Source of the DNA: Kribbella sp. VKM Ac-2569
Lineage (GTDB): Bacteria; Actinomycetota; Actinomycetes; Propionibacteriales; Kribbellaceae
NCBI RefSeq assembly: GCF_004216905.1
Contig: NZ_SGXJ01000001.1
Span: 1,922,001-1,986,000 of the forward strand
Direction: 5' to 3'
DNA length: 64,000 nucleotides
Position numbers and translations under genes: made by a program. Every line of letters starts with the position of its first letter. Position 1 is the first letter of the stretch. Under the pieces are notes generated by a model, which saw nothing but the letters and a program-made list of their open reading frames with translations, ran no database searches and had not been told where the DNA came from. Of the stretch, positions 17,595 to 25,213 are shown one piece after another.

Positions 17595-18872
17595 TCAGGC
17601 AGGGACGGAATGGAGGTCGTTCGCGACCGCCGTGGCGAGCTGCTGGAACGCCTTGCGGAGCTTGCTCGACTTCGCGGCCTCGGCCAGACTGCGCCCGTGC
17701 GCGACCGCGGTGTCCGTCGCGCTCAGGTCGTACGGCAGCAGGGCGGCGTTGTCGATCCCGGCGTACTGACGCAGCGCATCCAGCGCCGCGTCACCCGGCG
17801 AACCGCCGAGCGACCCGGACCGCAGCCGGTTCACCACCACACGGGTGTTGACCGACGGTACGACGGCGCGCAGGTCGTGGACCGCACGGATCAGGCGGGT
17901 CAGACCGACCGGGTCCGCCGTACCGACGACAACCACTTCGTCGGCCTCCTCGAGCGTCACCACGGTCGCCCCGTTGCGCCGCGGCGCCAGCGAGTCGAAC
18001 GAGATCTCCTCGTCGGTCTCGATACAGAACCCGGCGTCCACCACCGTGATCGGGGCCAGCGTCCGCGCGGTCGACCAGATCGCCTCGACCGCCGCGGGTC
18101 GCAGCTCCGTCCACCGATCGGCCCGGCTGAGTCCGGTCAGCACCAGCAGATGCGGGTTCATCTCGCGCGCATGCCGGGCGAGCATCACCATGTCGAGCGA
18201 GCCGTTCGAGGCCGATCGCGCCGCGGCGGCCAGCCCGGACGTCTCGTCGAGCATCCCGAGCATCTGCGCAACGGTCCCGCCGTACACGTCGACGTCCGCG
18301 AGTAGCGTCGGGACCCGTTTCGCCGCGAGTTCACAGGCGAGGTTGACCGCGACCGTCGTACGCCCGGGCGCGCCGGTGGGTCCCCAGACCGCGACCAGTC
18401 GGCCGGTGCCCTGCGGGAAGGCGGCCGGCTGCGGGTTGGCGGCATTCTCCGGCGAGAGCGGGACGAATCCGCCCGCGAAGTGCGAGCTCGTGACCGGCGG
18501 ACCGGCGTCGACCGCATCGGAGATCGCCCGGCCGAGGTCCGCCGGGCTCACATCGGCGGGCAGGATCCGCTCGATCCCCATCCGGCTCAGCCGGTCCTCG
18601 GCGCCGAACGGGGCACCGGTCTCCAGAGGGTCGACCAGGGCGAGTACGGCGATACCGCGGGCATACAGCGCGGCGACCGCATCGGACGACAGCCGCGGCA
18701 ACGCGTCGGCCAGCAACACCGCACGCGCTTGACCGCTCGCAGCCGCCGCCATCACGTCAGCGACGTCGACACAGCGCCGTACGATCCGGATCCCGGGAGC
18801 GCCCTCGGTCCGCCGTACGACGTCTGCTTCCCAGGGCGCTCCGGTAACGGCCAGCAGTACTGGGACCGTCAT
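17595..18872 (-). CDS. CpaE-like MinD/ParA-type protein with altered P-loop
   Basis: A 425-residue protein. Residues 1-125 look like a receiver-like N-terminal domain; residues about 158-410 are a MinD/ParA-like fold with LADVDVYGGTVAQMLGM and the switch-like VVDAGFCIETDEE. The P-loop reads GPTGAPGRTT (about 164-173), lacking both the signature Lys and the GK Lys. CpaE relatives help place Flp/Tad pili. No pilus genes are present here. The start at 18872 overlaps the stop of the SAF-domain gene (TGATG), so they are coupled. Confidence 0.75.
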   Translation of the reverse strand: MTVPVLLAVTGAPWEADVVRRTEGAPGIRIVRRCVDVADVMAAAASGQARAVLLADALPRLSSDAVAALYARGIAVLALVDPLETGAPFGAEDRLSRMGIERILPADVSPADLGRAISDAVDAGPPVTSSHFAGGFVPLSPENAANPQPAAFPQGTGRLVAVWGPTGAPGRTTVAVNLACELAAKRVPTLLADVDVYGGTVAQMLGMLDETSGLAAAARSASNGSLDMVMLARHAREMNPHLLVLTGLSRADRWTELRPAAVEAIWSTARTLAPITVVDAGFCIETDEEISFDSLAPRRNGATVVTLEEADEVVVVGTADPVGLTRLIRAVHDLRAVVPSVNTRVVVNRLRSGSLGGSPGDAALDALRQYAGIDNAALLPYDLSATDTAVAHGRSLAEAAKSSKLRKAFQQLATAVANDLHSVPA

Positions 18873-19531
18873 CAGCCGTCCTTCCGAACCAGGGTCGGCT
18901 CGCCGGTGCTGATCGCGGTGAGGGCGGCCGGGATACGAGGCAGATCGGCCGAGGCGAGAGCGATCGTCACCTGTCTGCGCGCCGAACCGCCGGCGACACC
19001 CTTCACCGAGTCGATCTGCAACACGCGGACACTGCTCCACAGCGACCGGGCGGACTGGCCCTCCTCCTTCGGCACCACCCACACGTCCACCACATCGCCG
19101 GGCGCGGTGTCGGACGGCAAGCGACCGGCCGCCACCGACAGCGGGAACTCGGTGCGGTCCTGGTCGGACTTGGGTACGGCGGCGTCCTTCGGCACGAACT
19201 CGCCCTGGCCGACCGTCCGCCCGACGACCAGGCCCTTCAGATCGGCGTCGGCCGACAGGTACCGCCCCGAGTCGTCACCACTGGTGAAACGGACGCGAAC
19301 CGTGGTCAGGTCGTCGTCGGTCAGCGGGGTCCCGGCCTTGAGCTCGTGCTTGGCCGCCCAGATCGTGGTGGTGTCGTCGGCGGACGACAGCAGCTTGGCT
19401 CCAGCCAGCGCGGTGACGGCGACCAGCAGCACGCCGAGCACCAGACGACCGTCCTTCCAGCGCGCCTTCCGGTTGCGCTGGGCCGGTGCAGCCGGCGCCC
19501 CGAAGCCACTTCGCACTGCTGTCTCGACCAC
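18872..19531 (-). CDS. SAF-domain protein (CpaB/RcpC-like)
   Basis: About 219 residues. One N-terminal membrane helix (GRLVLGVLLVAVTALAGAKL) is followed by an SAF domain (KHELKAGTPLTDDDLTTVRVRF, then VVGRTVGQGEFV) and a second strand-rich region (LPSDTAPGDVVDVWVVP) as in CpaB/RcpC pilus-assembly proteins. The GTG at 19531 is chosen because GGGGAGA lies 4 bp upstream; an ATG at 19603 is possible. It is coupled to the CpaE-like gene. It probably sits at the outer face of the membrane; the partner pilus or surface structure is not in the window. Confidence 0.75.
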   Translation of the reverse strand: MVETAVRSGFGAPAAPAQRNRKARWKDGRLVLGVLLVAVTALAGAKLLSSADDTTTIWAAKHELKAGTPLTDDDLTTVRVRFTSGDDSGRYLSADADLKGLVVGRTVGQGEFVPKDAAVPKSDQDRTEFPLSVAAGRLPSDTAPGDVVDVWVVPKEEGQSARSLWSSVRVLQIDSVKGVAGGSARRQVTIALASADLPRIPAALTAISTGEPTLVRKDG

Positions 19532-19596
19532 TTCGTCTCCCCAGTCGGTCCTTTTGATCCCGGGACATTCTGCCTGGTGACCGCTCGCAGGGTGAA

Positions 19597-19644
19597 CGGT
19601 CATCCACAGGCTGTCATGGCCTGGGGACAAACTCGGTCATCCAC
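19597..19644. repeat. 11-bp direct repeats between SAF and HTH genes
   Basis: CGGTCATCCAC occurs at 19597-19607 and 19634-19644, identical and 37 bp apart, in the divergent intergenic region before the BldC-like gene. They may be binding sites, possibly for the HTH protein itself. Confidence 0.35.
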
Positions 19645-19697
19645 TCGCCAACCGTGGCAAACTGAAGGAACCAGCCAATATCCGAAGGAGCACGACG

Positions 19698-19946
19698 ATG
19701 CCGGGTCCCCGTTTCCTCCAGTTGGCCGACGTCGCCGAGGTCCTCAACATCTCCGCCAACCAGGTGTACGCACTGGTCCGCCGCGGCGACATCCCCGCCG
19801 TCAAGATCGGCGGCCGCGGCCAATGGCGAGTCGAGTCGACCGAGCTGGAGAAGTACATCGAACGCCTCTACACCGAAACCAAACAGTTCATCGACACCCA
19901 CCCCTTCGGCGAAGAAGTCGACGCCACCGAAGACGCCAACCTCTAG
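19698..19946 (+). CDS. BldC-like / excisionase-type HTH DNA-binding protein
   Basis: An 82-residue protein with a MerR-type winged helix-turn-helix (residues 5-58: FLQLADVAEVLNISANQVYA, then RRGDIPAVKIGGRGQWRVE) and a helical tail, the outline of the excisionase/BldC group. In Streptomyces, BldC binds head-to-tail on direct repeats and controls development. The Shine-Dalgarno element GAAGGAG lies 8 bp upstream. No integrase is nearby, so it is a chromosomal regulator rather than a phage excisionase. Confidence 0.85.
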   Translation: MPGPRFLQLADVAEVLNISANQVYALVRRGDIPAVKIGGRGQWRVESTELEKYIERLYTETKQFIDTHPFGEEVDATEDANL

Positions 19947-19993
19947 CCCCACCTCCCTCGGCGGGCTGGCGCCAGAGGGCTGGACACAGGAAA

Positions 19994-20025
19994 TGGGGAC
20001 TGGGGACAGGTAATTGCCTGTTCCC
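19994..20025. repeat. Intergenic hairpin repeat, copy 2
   Basis: The block GGGGACTGGGGACAGG is identical to copy 1 and is followed by loop TAATTG and CCTGTTCC, an 8-bp stem with one G-T pair (20003-20010 with 20017-20024). Like copy 1, it lies between converging genes (stop at 19946, stop at 20068). Confidence 0.7.
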
Positions 20026-20067
20026 ACACACCGGGAGGGGTGCACTGCCGCGGTGGCTGGCCGGAAG

Positions 20068-20616
20068 CTAGCGGCGGCGGAGGGCGCGGAGGGCCTGGGT
20101 GGGGACCAGGCGGACGTTGTAGACCTCGCTGCGGCGGCGGGGTGCGTCCAGTGGGTGCTCGGCGAGTTCCAGGAAGTCGGCGCCGACCCGGTCGATCGTG
20201 CCGGTGACCGGACCGCCTCCACTGCAGAACAGGGTGACCGGTGAGCGATCCCGGGCGATCCCCCGCAGCAAATGCGCGAGGCCGAGTTTCCCCTCGACGG
20301 CTCCGACCGCCGGCTCCGCCCACGGTCCCAGCCGGTGTACGGCGACCAGCGCGTCGACCGGGATCAGCCACTCCTCGTAGCGCTCGGTCTCGAGCAGCAG
20401 GCAGTCCTTCCCGACCCGGCTGAGCAGCCCGCGGACCGGCTCCGCGTCGATCAGTTCGACGCGTACGACGGTGTTCACCGCCCCGCGCAGGCGATCCAGC
20501 ACCGTGATCTTCCCGACCTCGGCGCGGATCCGATCGGCCACTTCGCCGTACAGATCACTCTCCTGGAGCGCCTCGAACTGCGACTCCAGGTCCGCGAACA
20601 ACGCATCCCACCGCAT
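20068..20616 (-). CDS. Conserved protein of unknown function
   Basis: About 182 residues from the ATG at 20616 (MRWDALFADLESQFEAL); an in-frame ATG lies ten codons earlier. The N-terminal 50 residues are helical and acidic. The rest has two similar beta-rich halves, VRVELIDAEPVRGLLSRVGKD and GGGPVTGTIDRVGADFLEL, that look like a pair of small barrels of the Sm or PRC-barrel type. This is seen by eye only. No enzyme motif, signal peptide or membrane helix is present. It ends opposite the BldC-like gene with a hairpin repeat between. Confidence 0.6.
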   Translation of the reverse strand: MRWDALFADLESQFEALQESDLYGEVADRIRAEVGKITVLDRLRGAVNTVVRVELIDAEPVRGLLSRVGKDCLLLETERYEEWLIPVDALVAVHRLGPWAEPAVGAVEGKLGLAHLLRGIARDRSPVTLFCSGGGPVTGTIDRVGADFLELAEHPLDAPRRRSEVYNVRLVPTQALRALRRR

Positions 20617-20703
20617 GACCGTGAACCTACCGGTCCCGGGCATCACCGCGCCCTGCGACGGTCACCGTCCGCAGCGGAAACCGACGCAGCGTGCGTTAAG
20701 GAC

Positions 20704-20734
20704 TTGCAAAGCTGCCGTAGAACCGGTCTATAGT
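20704..20734 (+). promoter_or_regulatory. Candidate promoter of the LysM gene
   Basis: TTGCAA (20704-20709) and TATAGT (20729-20734) resemble -35 and -10 elements, spaced 19 bp, 51 bp before the ATG at 20786. The spacing is longer than ideal. The tandem repeat at 20744-20763 lies just downstream, near the expected transcript start. Confidence 0.45.
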
Positions 20735-20743
20735 GGTCAAGCC

Positions 20744-20763
20744 AAAGCAAACTAAAGCAAACT
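20744..20763. repeat. Perfect 10-bp tandem repeat at the LysM promoter
   Basis: AAAGCAAACT occurs twice with no gap, directly after the candidate -10 element and 22 bp before the ATG of the LysM gene. It is AT-rich against a very GC-rich background, and the period is one helical turn, as expected for a protein binding side by side on one face of DNA. Confidence 0.6.
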
Positions 20764-20785
20764 CATAGGTCGGGGGCGAAGCGGG

Positions 20786-21823
20786 ATGAACGCGACGATC
20801 CGGGTGATCAAAGGCACGCTCGCGCTGGCCGGACTGGCCGGGCTCTACCTGCTGCTGCGGTGGATCACCGCGGGCTCGATCAGCGGCCTGCGGACGTACG
20901 ACCTGGACTCGCTGACCGTTCTCGCCGTCGGCACGGTCGCGTGGATCGCGTACGGGTGGCTGGTGCTGGCCGTCGTACTCACGGCGCTCGAGCAGATCCC
21001 CGGTGCGGTCGGCGCACTCGCCGGAGCCGTCGCAGGCCGGATCACAACCAAGACCGCTCGCGCCCTTCTCCGCTCCGGCCTCGGAGTAGCCGCCGTCACT
21101 CCCCTGACCGTCGGCGCCGCCCACGCCACCCCCGGCGACACCGCCCACGTGAGCCAGTGGACCCAGCCGTCCTCGACCACCCAGTCCACCAACCACCGCG
21201 CCACCGAGCCCCACTCCACGGTCCAACTCCGCGGCACGGACACGTCGTACCGCCACACCGAGCCCCACTCCACGGTCGAGCTCGGCGGCACCGACACGTC
21301 GTACCGCTCCACCGAGCCCGCCTCGACCGTCGAGATCGGCAACACCGACTCCACGCCACAAACTCCTCAGGCTCACACCAACTACCGCGCCACCGAGCCG
21401 CCCTCCCAAGTCCGCCTGACCAACCCCACCACCCCGAGTCGGCCCAGCACGCCAGGCGCGCGCACGGCTGGGCAGGCGGATGGCGGGCGGGACGGCGGGA
21501 AGGACCTGCCCGAGGGTGGGCGCCCCCGGGTGGGTGTGCCGGATCGGCCCACCGCCGGTGCACCGACCCGGTACACGAACCTGCGACCATCCGTGCCGGT
21601 GAGGGTCGTCGTACGGAAAGGCGACTCGCTCTGGAGCATCGCCGCCCGCGAACTCGGCCCCAGCGCGACTGCCGATGCAATCGCCGCTCGCTGGCCGGAC
21701 TGGTACGCCACGAACCGCCACGTGATCGGGAACGACCCTGACCTCATCCTCCCCGGGCAGGTACTCCGCATCCCGCCCGCGCCCACCGGCGACCACCTCC
21801 CGCCCCACCCCCAGGAGCAGTGA
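20786..21823 (+). CDS. LysM-domain membrane protein with internal repeats
   Basis: A 345-residue protein. Two membrane helices lie in the first 80 residues (about 8-26 and 45-68), then a long low-complexity outer or linker region (about 115-270) with repeats of the form YRxTEPxSTVELGGTDTS at least four times. A C-terminal LysM domain (about 275-335) has VVVRKGDSLWSIAARELG and IGNDPDLILPGQVLRIP. LysM binds N-acetylglucosamine-containing glycans, so the protein may tie the membrane to peptidoglycan. It ends 1 bp before the Rv3235-like gene, so the two form an operon. Confidence 0.8.
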   Translation: MNATIRVIKGTLALAGLAGLYLLLRWITAGSISGLRTYDLDSLTVLAVGTVAWIAYGWLVLAVVLTALEQIPGAVGALAGAVAGRITTKTARALLRSGLGVAAVTPLTVGAAHATPGDTAHVSQWTQPSSTTQSTNHRATEPHSTVQLRGTDTSYRHTEPHSTVELGGTDTSYRSTEPASTVEIGNTDSTPQTPQAHTNYRATEPPSQVRLTNPTTPSRPSTPGARTAGQADGGRDGGKDLPEGGRPRVGVPDRPTAGAPTRYTNLRPSVPVRVVVRKGDSLWSIAARELGPSATADAIAARWPDWYATNRHVIGNDPDLILPGQVLRIPPAPTGDHLPPHPQEQ

Positions 21824-21824
21824 C

Positions 21825-22916
21825 ATGAGCCAGCCCCACAACCTCCAGCCGGAAGATCTCCCGCTGGAAGACGTCCAGCCCGCTGCTCCTCTCACCGCCG
21901 TCCCCACCCGTACGACGGACCGCACCGGAGCCTGCGCCGCTCAAGAAGACCCCGCCCCCACCCACCCGGACGCAACGGAGGCTCCCATGGCCATCCCAAC
22001 CCCGACCTCACCGTCAACCAAGCCAGCCCTCCAGCCCGAGCCGAGCACTACGGCCGCAGAGACTGCGGTCGCTAGCACCGCGGTTGCTGACACTCCGGTT
22101 GCTGGAGCGGCGATTGCTGGGGCGGATGTGATGGGGATGCTGGCTGAGGTGGCTCGGCCTCGGTTGGCGTCGGTTGGTGGTGGGTTGGGCGAGCACACTG
22201 TGCCGGCCACCGCGCGGTACGCCGAGGAGCTGACGGATGGGGCGTTGGCCCTGCGGCTGCAGGCGATCACCCGGCTCGGCGTCGCGTCCGCGCCGCGGCA
22301 CCTGTCGAGCATCAACGCATCCGCCGAAGACGTGCTTGGTGGCGCAGCTCGCTCGGAGGCTGCGGGCGGTGGGGCGGCGAAGGAGGGCCGGAAGCTCAGT
22401 GTGGTGCCGCCAGTTGCAGGCGCCACGGATGTGGTCGCGGCGCCTGGGCAACCTGACGGGGCCCGGGCGTCGCTCGAGACAGCCGACACAAACCCGGCCG
22501 ACACCGCCGCCAGCACCGCGCCGGAGGTTGTCAAGCGGGTGGCTGGTGGGCGGGAGGGTCGGCCAGGCGCGGCTCCGGCGTTGCCGGAGGTTCGGGTTTG
22601 GGGGGCTCGGTTGGCGCAGGCGGTATCGGAGGTGCTGGCGGGGGATCGGCCGATCTCGCAGCTGGTGCGGTTCACCGATGACGTGGTGTTCATGGAACTG
22701 AACCGGCGGGTGCGGATGCTCGGGATGAACTCCACCGCAGGTATACGCGGGGCGAAGGAGAAGAGCATGGTGCGTTCGGTGCGGGTGTTCATGCCGGACC
22801 CGTGCATCGCCGAGGTCGCCGCGCACGTGCGGCACGGGCAGCGTTCGCGCGCGGTCGCGTTTCGCCTCGAGGTCCGCCGCAACCGCTGGGTCTGCACCGC
22901 GCTCGAACTCGGTTAG
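21825..22916 (+). CDS. Rv3235-like protein
   Basis: A 363-residue protein. The first 250 residues are low-complexity Ala/Pro/Thr-rich with no domain. The C-terminal 110 residues are compact: VWGARLAQAVSEVLAGDRPIS, LVRFTDDVVFMELNRRVRML, VRSVRVFMPDPCIAEVAAHV and AVAFRLEVRRNRWVCTALEL. This is the conserved core of the family of Mycobacterium Rv3235, of unknown function. In mycobacteria that gene also lies close to secA1 and mtrAB, which supports orthology. It probably works with the LysM protein encoded just upstream. Confidence 0.75.
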   Translation: MSQPHNLQPEDLPLEDVQPAAPLTAVPTRTTDRTGACAAQEDPAPTHPDATEAPMAIPTPTSPSTKPALQPEPSTTAAETAVASTAVADTPVAGAAIAGADVMGMLAEVARPRLASVGGGLGEHTVPATARYAEELTDGALALRLQAITRLGVASAPRHLSSINASAEDVLGGAARSEAAGGGAAKEGRKLSVVPPVAGATDVVAAPGQPDGARASLETADTNPADTAASTAPEVVKRVAGGREGRPGAAPALPEVRVWGARLAQAVSEVLAGDRPISQLVRFTDDVVFMELNRRVRMLGMNSTAGIRGAKEKSMVRSVRVFMPDPCIAEVAAHVRHGQRSRAVAFRLEVRRNRWVCTALELG

Positions 22917-23039
22917 AGCGCGAACTCTCGGGTGGGATTCGGCGTCTCAAGAGGCGCAATTTGATTGTGCTGCTTCTGTCATGTGGTTGGGGACAACGCG
23001 GCGTACGGTGACCGAGATCGCCTGGTTCGGGGGAATGGG

Positions 23040-23954
23040 ATGTTGGAGAGTGCAGCTGCCGCAGCGTGGCAGGTTGATGTTCGGGAGTTGACTGCGGCCG
23101 AGCGTGCGCGTGTCCTTCCTGCCGTACGTCGGCGACGGTGGAGTGAGCGCGTGCGCCTGCTGTATCCGTTGGCAGTGCGCTACCACCGGGCCGCCAAGCG
23201 GCTGGAGTGGATGAGGTCCAGCACGCCGTACGCCGGGACACGCGACGTGGACGACCTACCGGTGCGCATCAAGCGCCACAAGTCGTTACTACTAAGGCAG
23301 CTCGGTGAGACCGAGATGTGGATGCAGCACAACAAGGTGACGAACCTGAAGCTCGCCTGCGCGCAGGTCGACGGGCTGGTGATCCGGCCGGGTGAGACGT
23401 TCTCCTTCAACAAAGTCGTCGGCAATGCGACCCGTCGCAAGGGGTATGTGAAGGGCATGCGGCTGTCGAACGGGCAGGCCAAACCGGGCATCGGCGGCGG
23501 CATCTGCCAGCTGGCGAACCTGCTGCACTGGATGGTCCTGCACTCGCCGTTGACCGTGACGGAGCGATCCACGCACAGCTTCGACCCCTTCCCGGACAAC
23601 GGGCGGGTGCTGCCGTGGGGCGTGGGCTGCAGCATCGTCTACAACTACGAGGATCTGCAGTTCCGCAACGACACCGATCAGACGTTCCAGCTGCATGCCG
23701 GCGTCGGCGATCGCTATCTCGAGGGCGAGATCCTGGCCGACGTCCCGGCCGAGTCGTCGTACCGGGTGTTCGCGAAGGAGGAGCGGTTCCTCCGGGTCGG
23801 CGCGGACTACTTCCGGCGTAACGAGATCTGGCGGACCGTGATCGATCGCCGCACGGGTACGGCGGTCCGCGACGAGTTGATCCGCGAGAACGTTGCCCTG
23901 GTCAAGTACCTGCCGGTCGACGTACCGGTGCTGGACGTCGTACTCCCGGGCTGA
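23040..23954 (+). CDS. VanW-family protein
   Basis: A 304-residue protein from the ATG at 23040 (MLESAAAAAW), preceded by a GGGGGA purine run. The VanW domain covers about 120-230: VIRPGETFSFNKVVG, GGGICQLANLLHW and the ERSTHSFDPFP stretch. VanW occurs beside some vancomycin-resistance genes but its activity is unknown and most copies are not linked to resistance. No van genes are present. No signal peptide is clear. Its stop lies directly against the stop of the converging cupin gene. Confidence 0.85.
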   Translation: MLESAAAAAWQVDVRELTAAERARVLPAVRRRRWSERVRLLYPLAVRYHRAAKRLEWMRSSTPYAGTRDVDDLPVRIKRHKSLLLRQLGETEMWMQHNKVTNLKLACAQVDGLVIRPGETFSFNKVVGNATRRKGYVKGMRLSNGQAKPGIGGGICQLANLLHWMVLHSPLTVTERSTHSFDPFPDNGRVLPWGVGCSIVYNYEDLQFRNDTDQTFQLHAGVGDRYLEGEILADVPAESSYRVFAKEERFLRVGADYFRRNEIWRTVIDRRTGTAVRDELIRENVALVKYLPVDVPVLDVVLPG

Positions 23955-24362
23955 TCACCCGAGCAGCGAGCACCCGTATCTCTCGAACAGCGCCGCCACG
24001 TCACCCGAGAACCCGCCGTGCAACTCGCGCAGCATCGCGTGGGTGGTGGACGACATCACCAGCACGTACCGCGCCGGTTCCTCGCCCGGGTTGCCGAACG
24101 TGTGCGGCACGCCGCGCGGACCGACGATCCCGGACCCGGCCGGTACGTCGTAGTCCTCGCCGTCGATCCGCATCCGCATCGTGCCGGACAGGACGTACCA
24201 CGCCTCGTCGTCGGTGTGATGCACATGCAGCGGCGCCTGCCACGCCACGTCGTCCGATGTACGTCCCGCAGCCTCCCACTCGGCTAGGACGAGGCCGGAT
24301 CCCTCCGGCGCAACTGTCCGCCCGAGCAGCGGAACCCCTGACAGGTCGTCGCGACGTGACAC
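23955..24362 (-). CDS. Cupin-domain protein
   Basis: A 135-residue single-domain cupin from the GTG at 24362, which follows AAGGAG by 6 bp. Metal ligands are seen in motif 1 (PLHVHHTDDEAWYVLSGTM: His, His, Glu) and motif 2 (GPRGVPHTFGNPG: His). The C-terminal helix is MLRELHGGFSGDVAALFERY. Such proteins are small dioxygenases, isomerases or sugar binders; the substrate is unknown. It diverges from an AraC regulator and is probably under its control. Confidence 0.85.
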   Translation of the reverse strand: MSRRDDLSGVPLLGRTVAPEGSGLVLAEWEAAGRTSDDVAWQAPLHVHHTDDEAWYVLSGTMRMRIDGEDYDVPAGSGIVGPRGVPHTFGNPGEEPARYVLVMSSTTHAMLRELHGGFSGDVAALFERYGCSLLG

Positions 24363-24426
24363 CAGATTCTCCTTCTCACCGGCGAAAATCCCCATCCTGG
24401 CCGCGCGAATCCAACGATGCAACAGG

Positions 24427-24452
24427 AAGCGATGCACCACGAGAAGCGATGC
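24427..24452. promoter_or_regulatory. Direct repeats between cupin and AraC genes
   Basis: AAGCGATGC occurs at 24427-24435 and 24444-24452, 17 bp apart, with a third partial CGATGC at 24415-24420. This spacing suits AraC-family half-sites in the divergent promoter region. Confidence 0.4.
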
Positions 24453-24489
24453 GACTGGAACTGTCGGCGGGGCGTAGCAGACTGGAGGG

Positions 24490-25200
24490 GTGACTGTGGT
24501 CCTCGTCGAGCCGTACCGGGAGCGCCCCGCGCGCATCGCCGGCGCCGACCTGTGGACACGTACGGCGGAGGGCGGTGAGTACCGGATCCTCCCCGACGGC
24601 TGCATGGATCTGCTGCTGATGGACGACGACCTGATCGTCGCCGGTCCGGACAGCCGCGCCTGGACGGGCAGCGCCCCGCGGGGCACGCGGTACGCCGGGA
24701 TCCGGTTCGCGCCGGGCGCCGCGCCGGGCTTCCTCGGCGTACCGGCCCGCGAATTGCTGAACGAACGGGTCCGCCTCGCCGACCTGTGGTCGCCGAACCG
24801 GAGCAGACGCCTGCTGGATCGGATCCGGGCAGCGCCCGACCGCGCGACAGCGCTCGATCTCGAGGTCGCCAAACTCCTCGAAGAACCCACCGACCGCTTG
24901 ACCGCGCACGTACTGCGCAGCGTCCGCGGCGGCCTGCTCCGCGGCACGGCCGGCGTCTCGCGCCTCGCGGCGACGATCGGCCTCAGCGAGCGGCAACTGC
25001 ACCGGCGCTGCCTGGACGCGTTCGGCTACGGCCCGAAGACGCTCGACCGGGTCCTGTGGATGAACGTTGCCCTCGACCACGCGCGCACCGGCGTCCCGCT
25101 CGCCGACGTCGCCGTACTCACCGGGTACGCCGACCAGGCCCACTTCACCCGCGATGTGAAAGCTCTCACTGGTCTGCCACCGAAGATCCTCCTGGGCTGA
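24490..25200 (+). CDS. AraC-family transcriptional regulator
   Basis: A 236-residue regulator. The N-terminal region (about 10-130) resembles the DUF6597-type sensor domain (EYRILPDGCMDLLLMDDDLIV, RGTRYAGIRFAPG). The C-terminal AraC domain (about 150-236) has both helix-turn-helix units (GVSRLAATIGLSERQLHRRC, then PLADVAVLTGYADQAHFTRD). The GTG at 24490 is the likely start. It diverges from a cupin gene and is followed 13 bp later by a phosphotransferase gene on the same strand. Confidence 0.85.
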   Translation: MTVVLVEPYRERPARIAGADLWTRTAEGGEYRILPDGCMDLLLMDDDLIVAGPDSRAWTGSAPRGTRYAGIRFAPGAAPGFLGVPARELLNERVRLADLWSPNRSRRLLDRIRAAPDRATALDLEVAKLLEEPTDRLTAHVLRSVRGGLLRGTAGVSRLAATIGLSERQLHRRCLDAFGYGPKTLDRVLWMNVALDHARTGVPLADVAVLTGYADQAHFTRDVKALTGLPPKILLG

Positions 25201-25213
25201 CAAACTGCTCCCC

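Noticed and set aside
16674..18305. 543-codon open frame on the + strand
   Set aside because: Antisense shadow of the DUF4097-like and CpaE-like genes; low-complexity Arg/Asp-rich translation.
19698..19946. Possible phage excisionase marking an integrated element
   Set aside because: No integrase, attachment-site repeat or phage gene lies near; BldC-like chromosomal regulators share this fold.
23040..23954. Possible vancomycin resistance gene (VanW)
   Set aside because: No vanHAX, vanS or vanR genes are present and stand-alone VanW proteins are common in actinobacteria.
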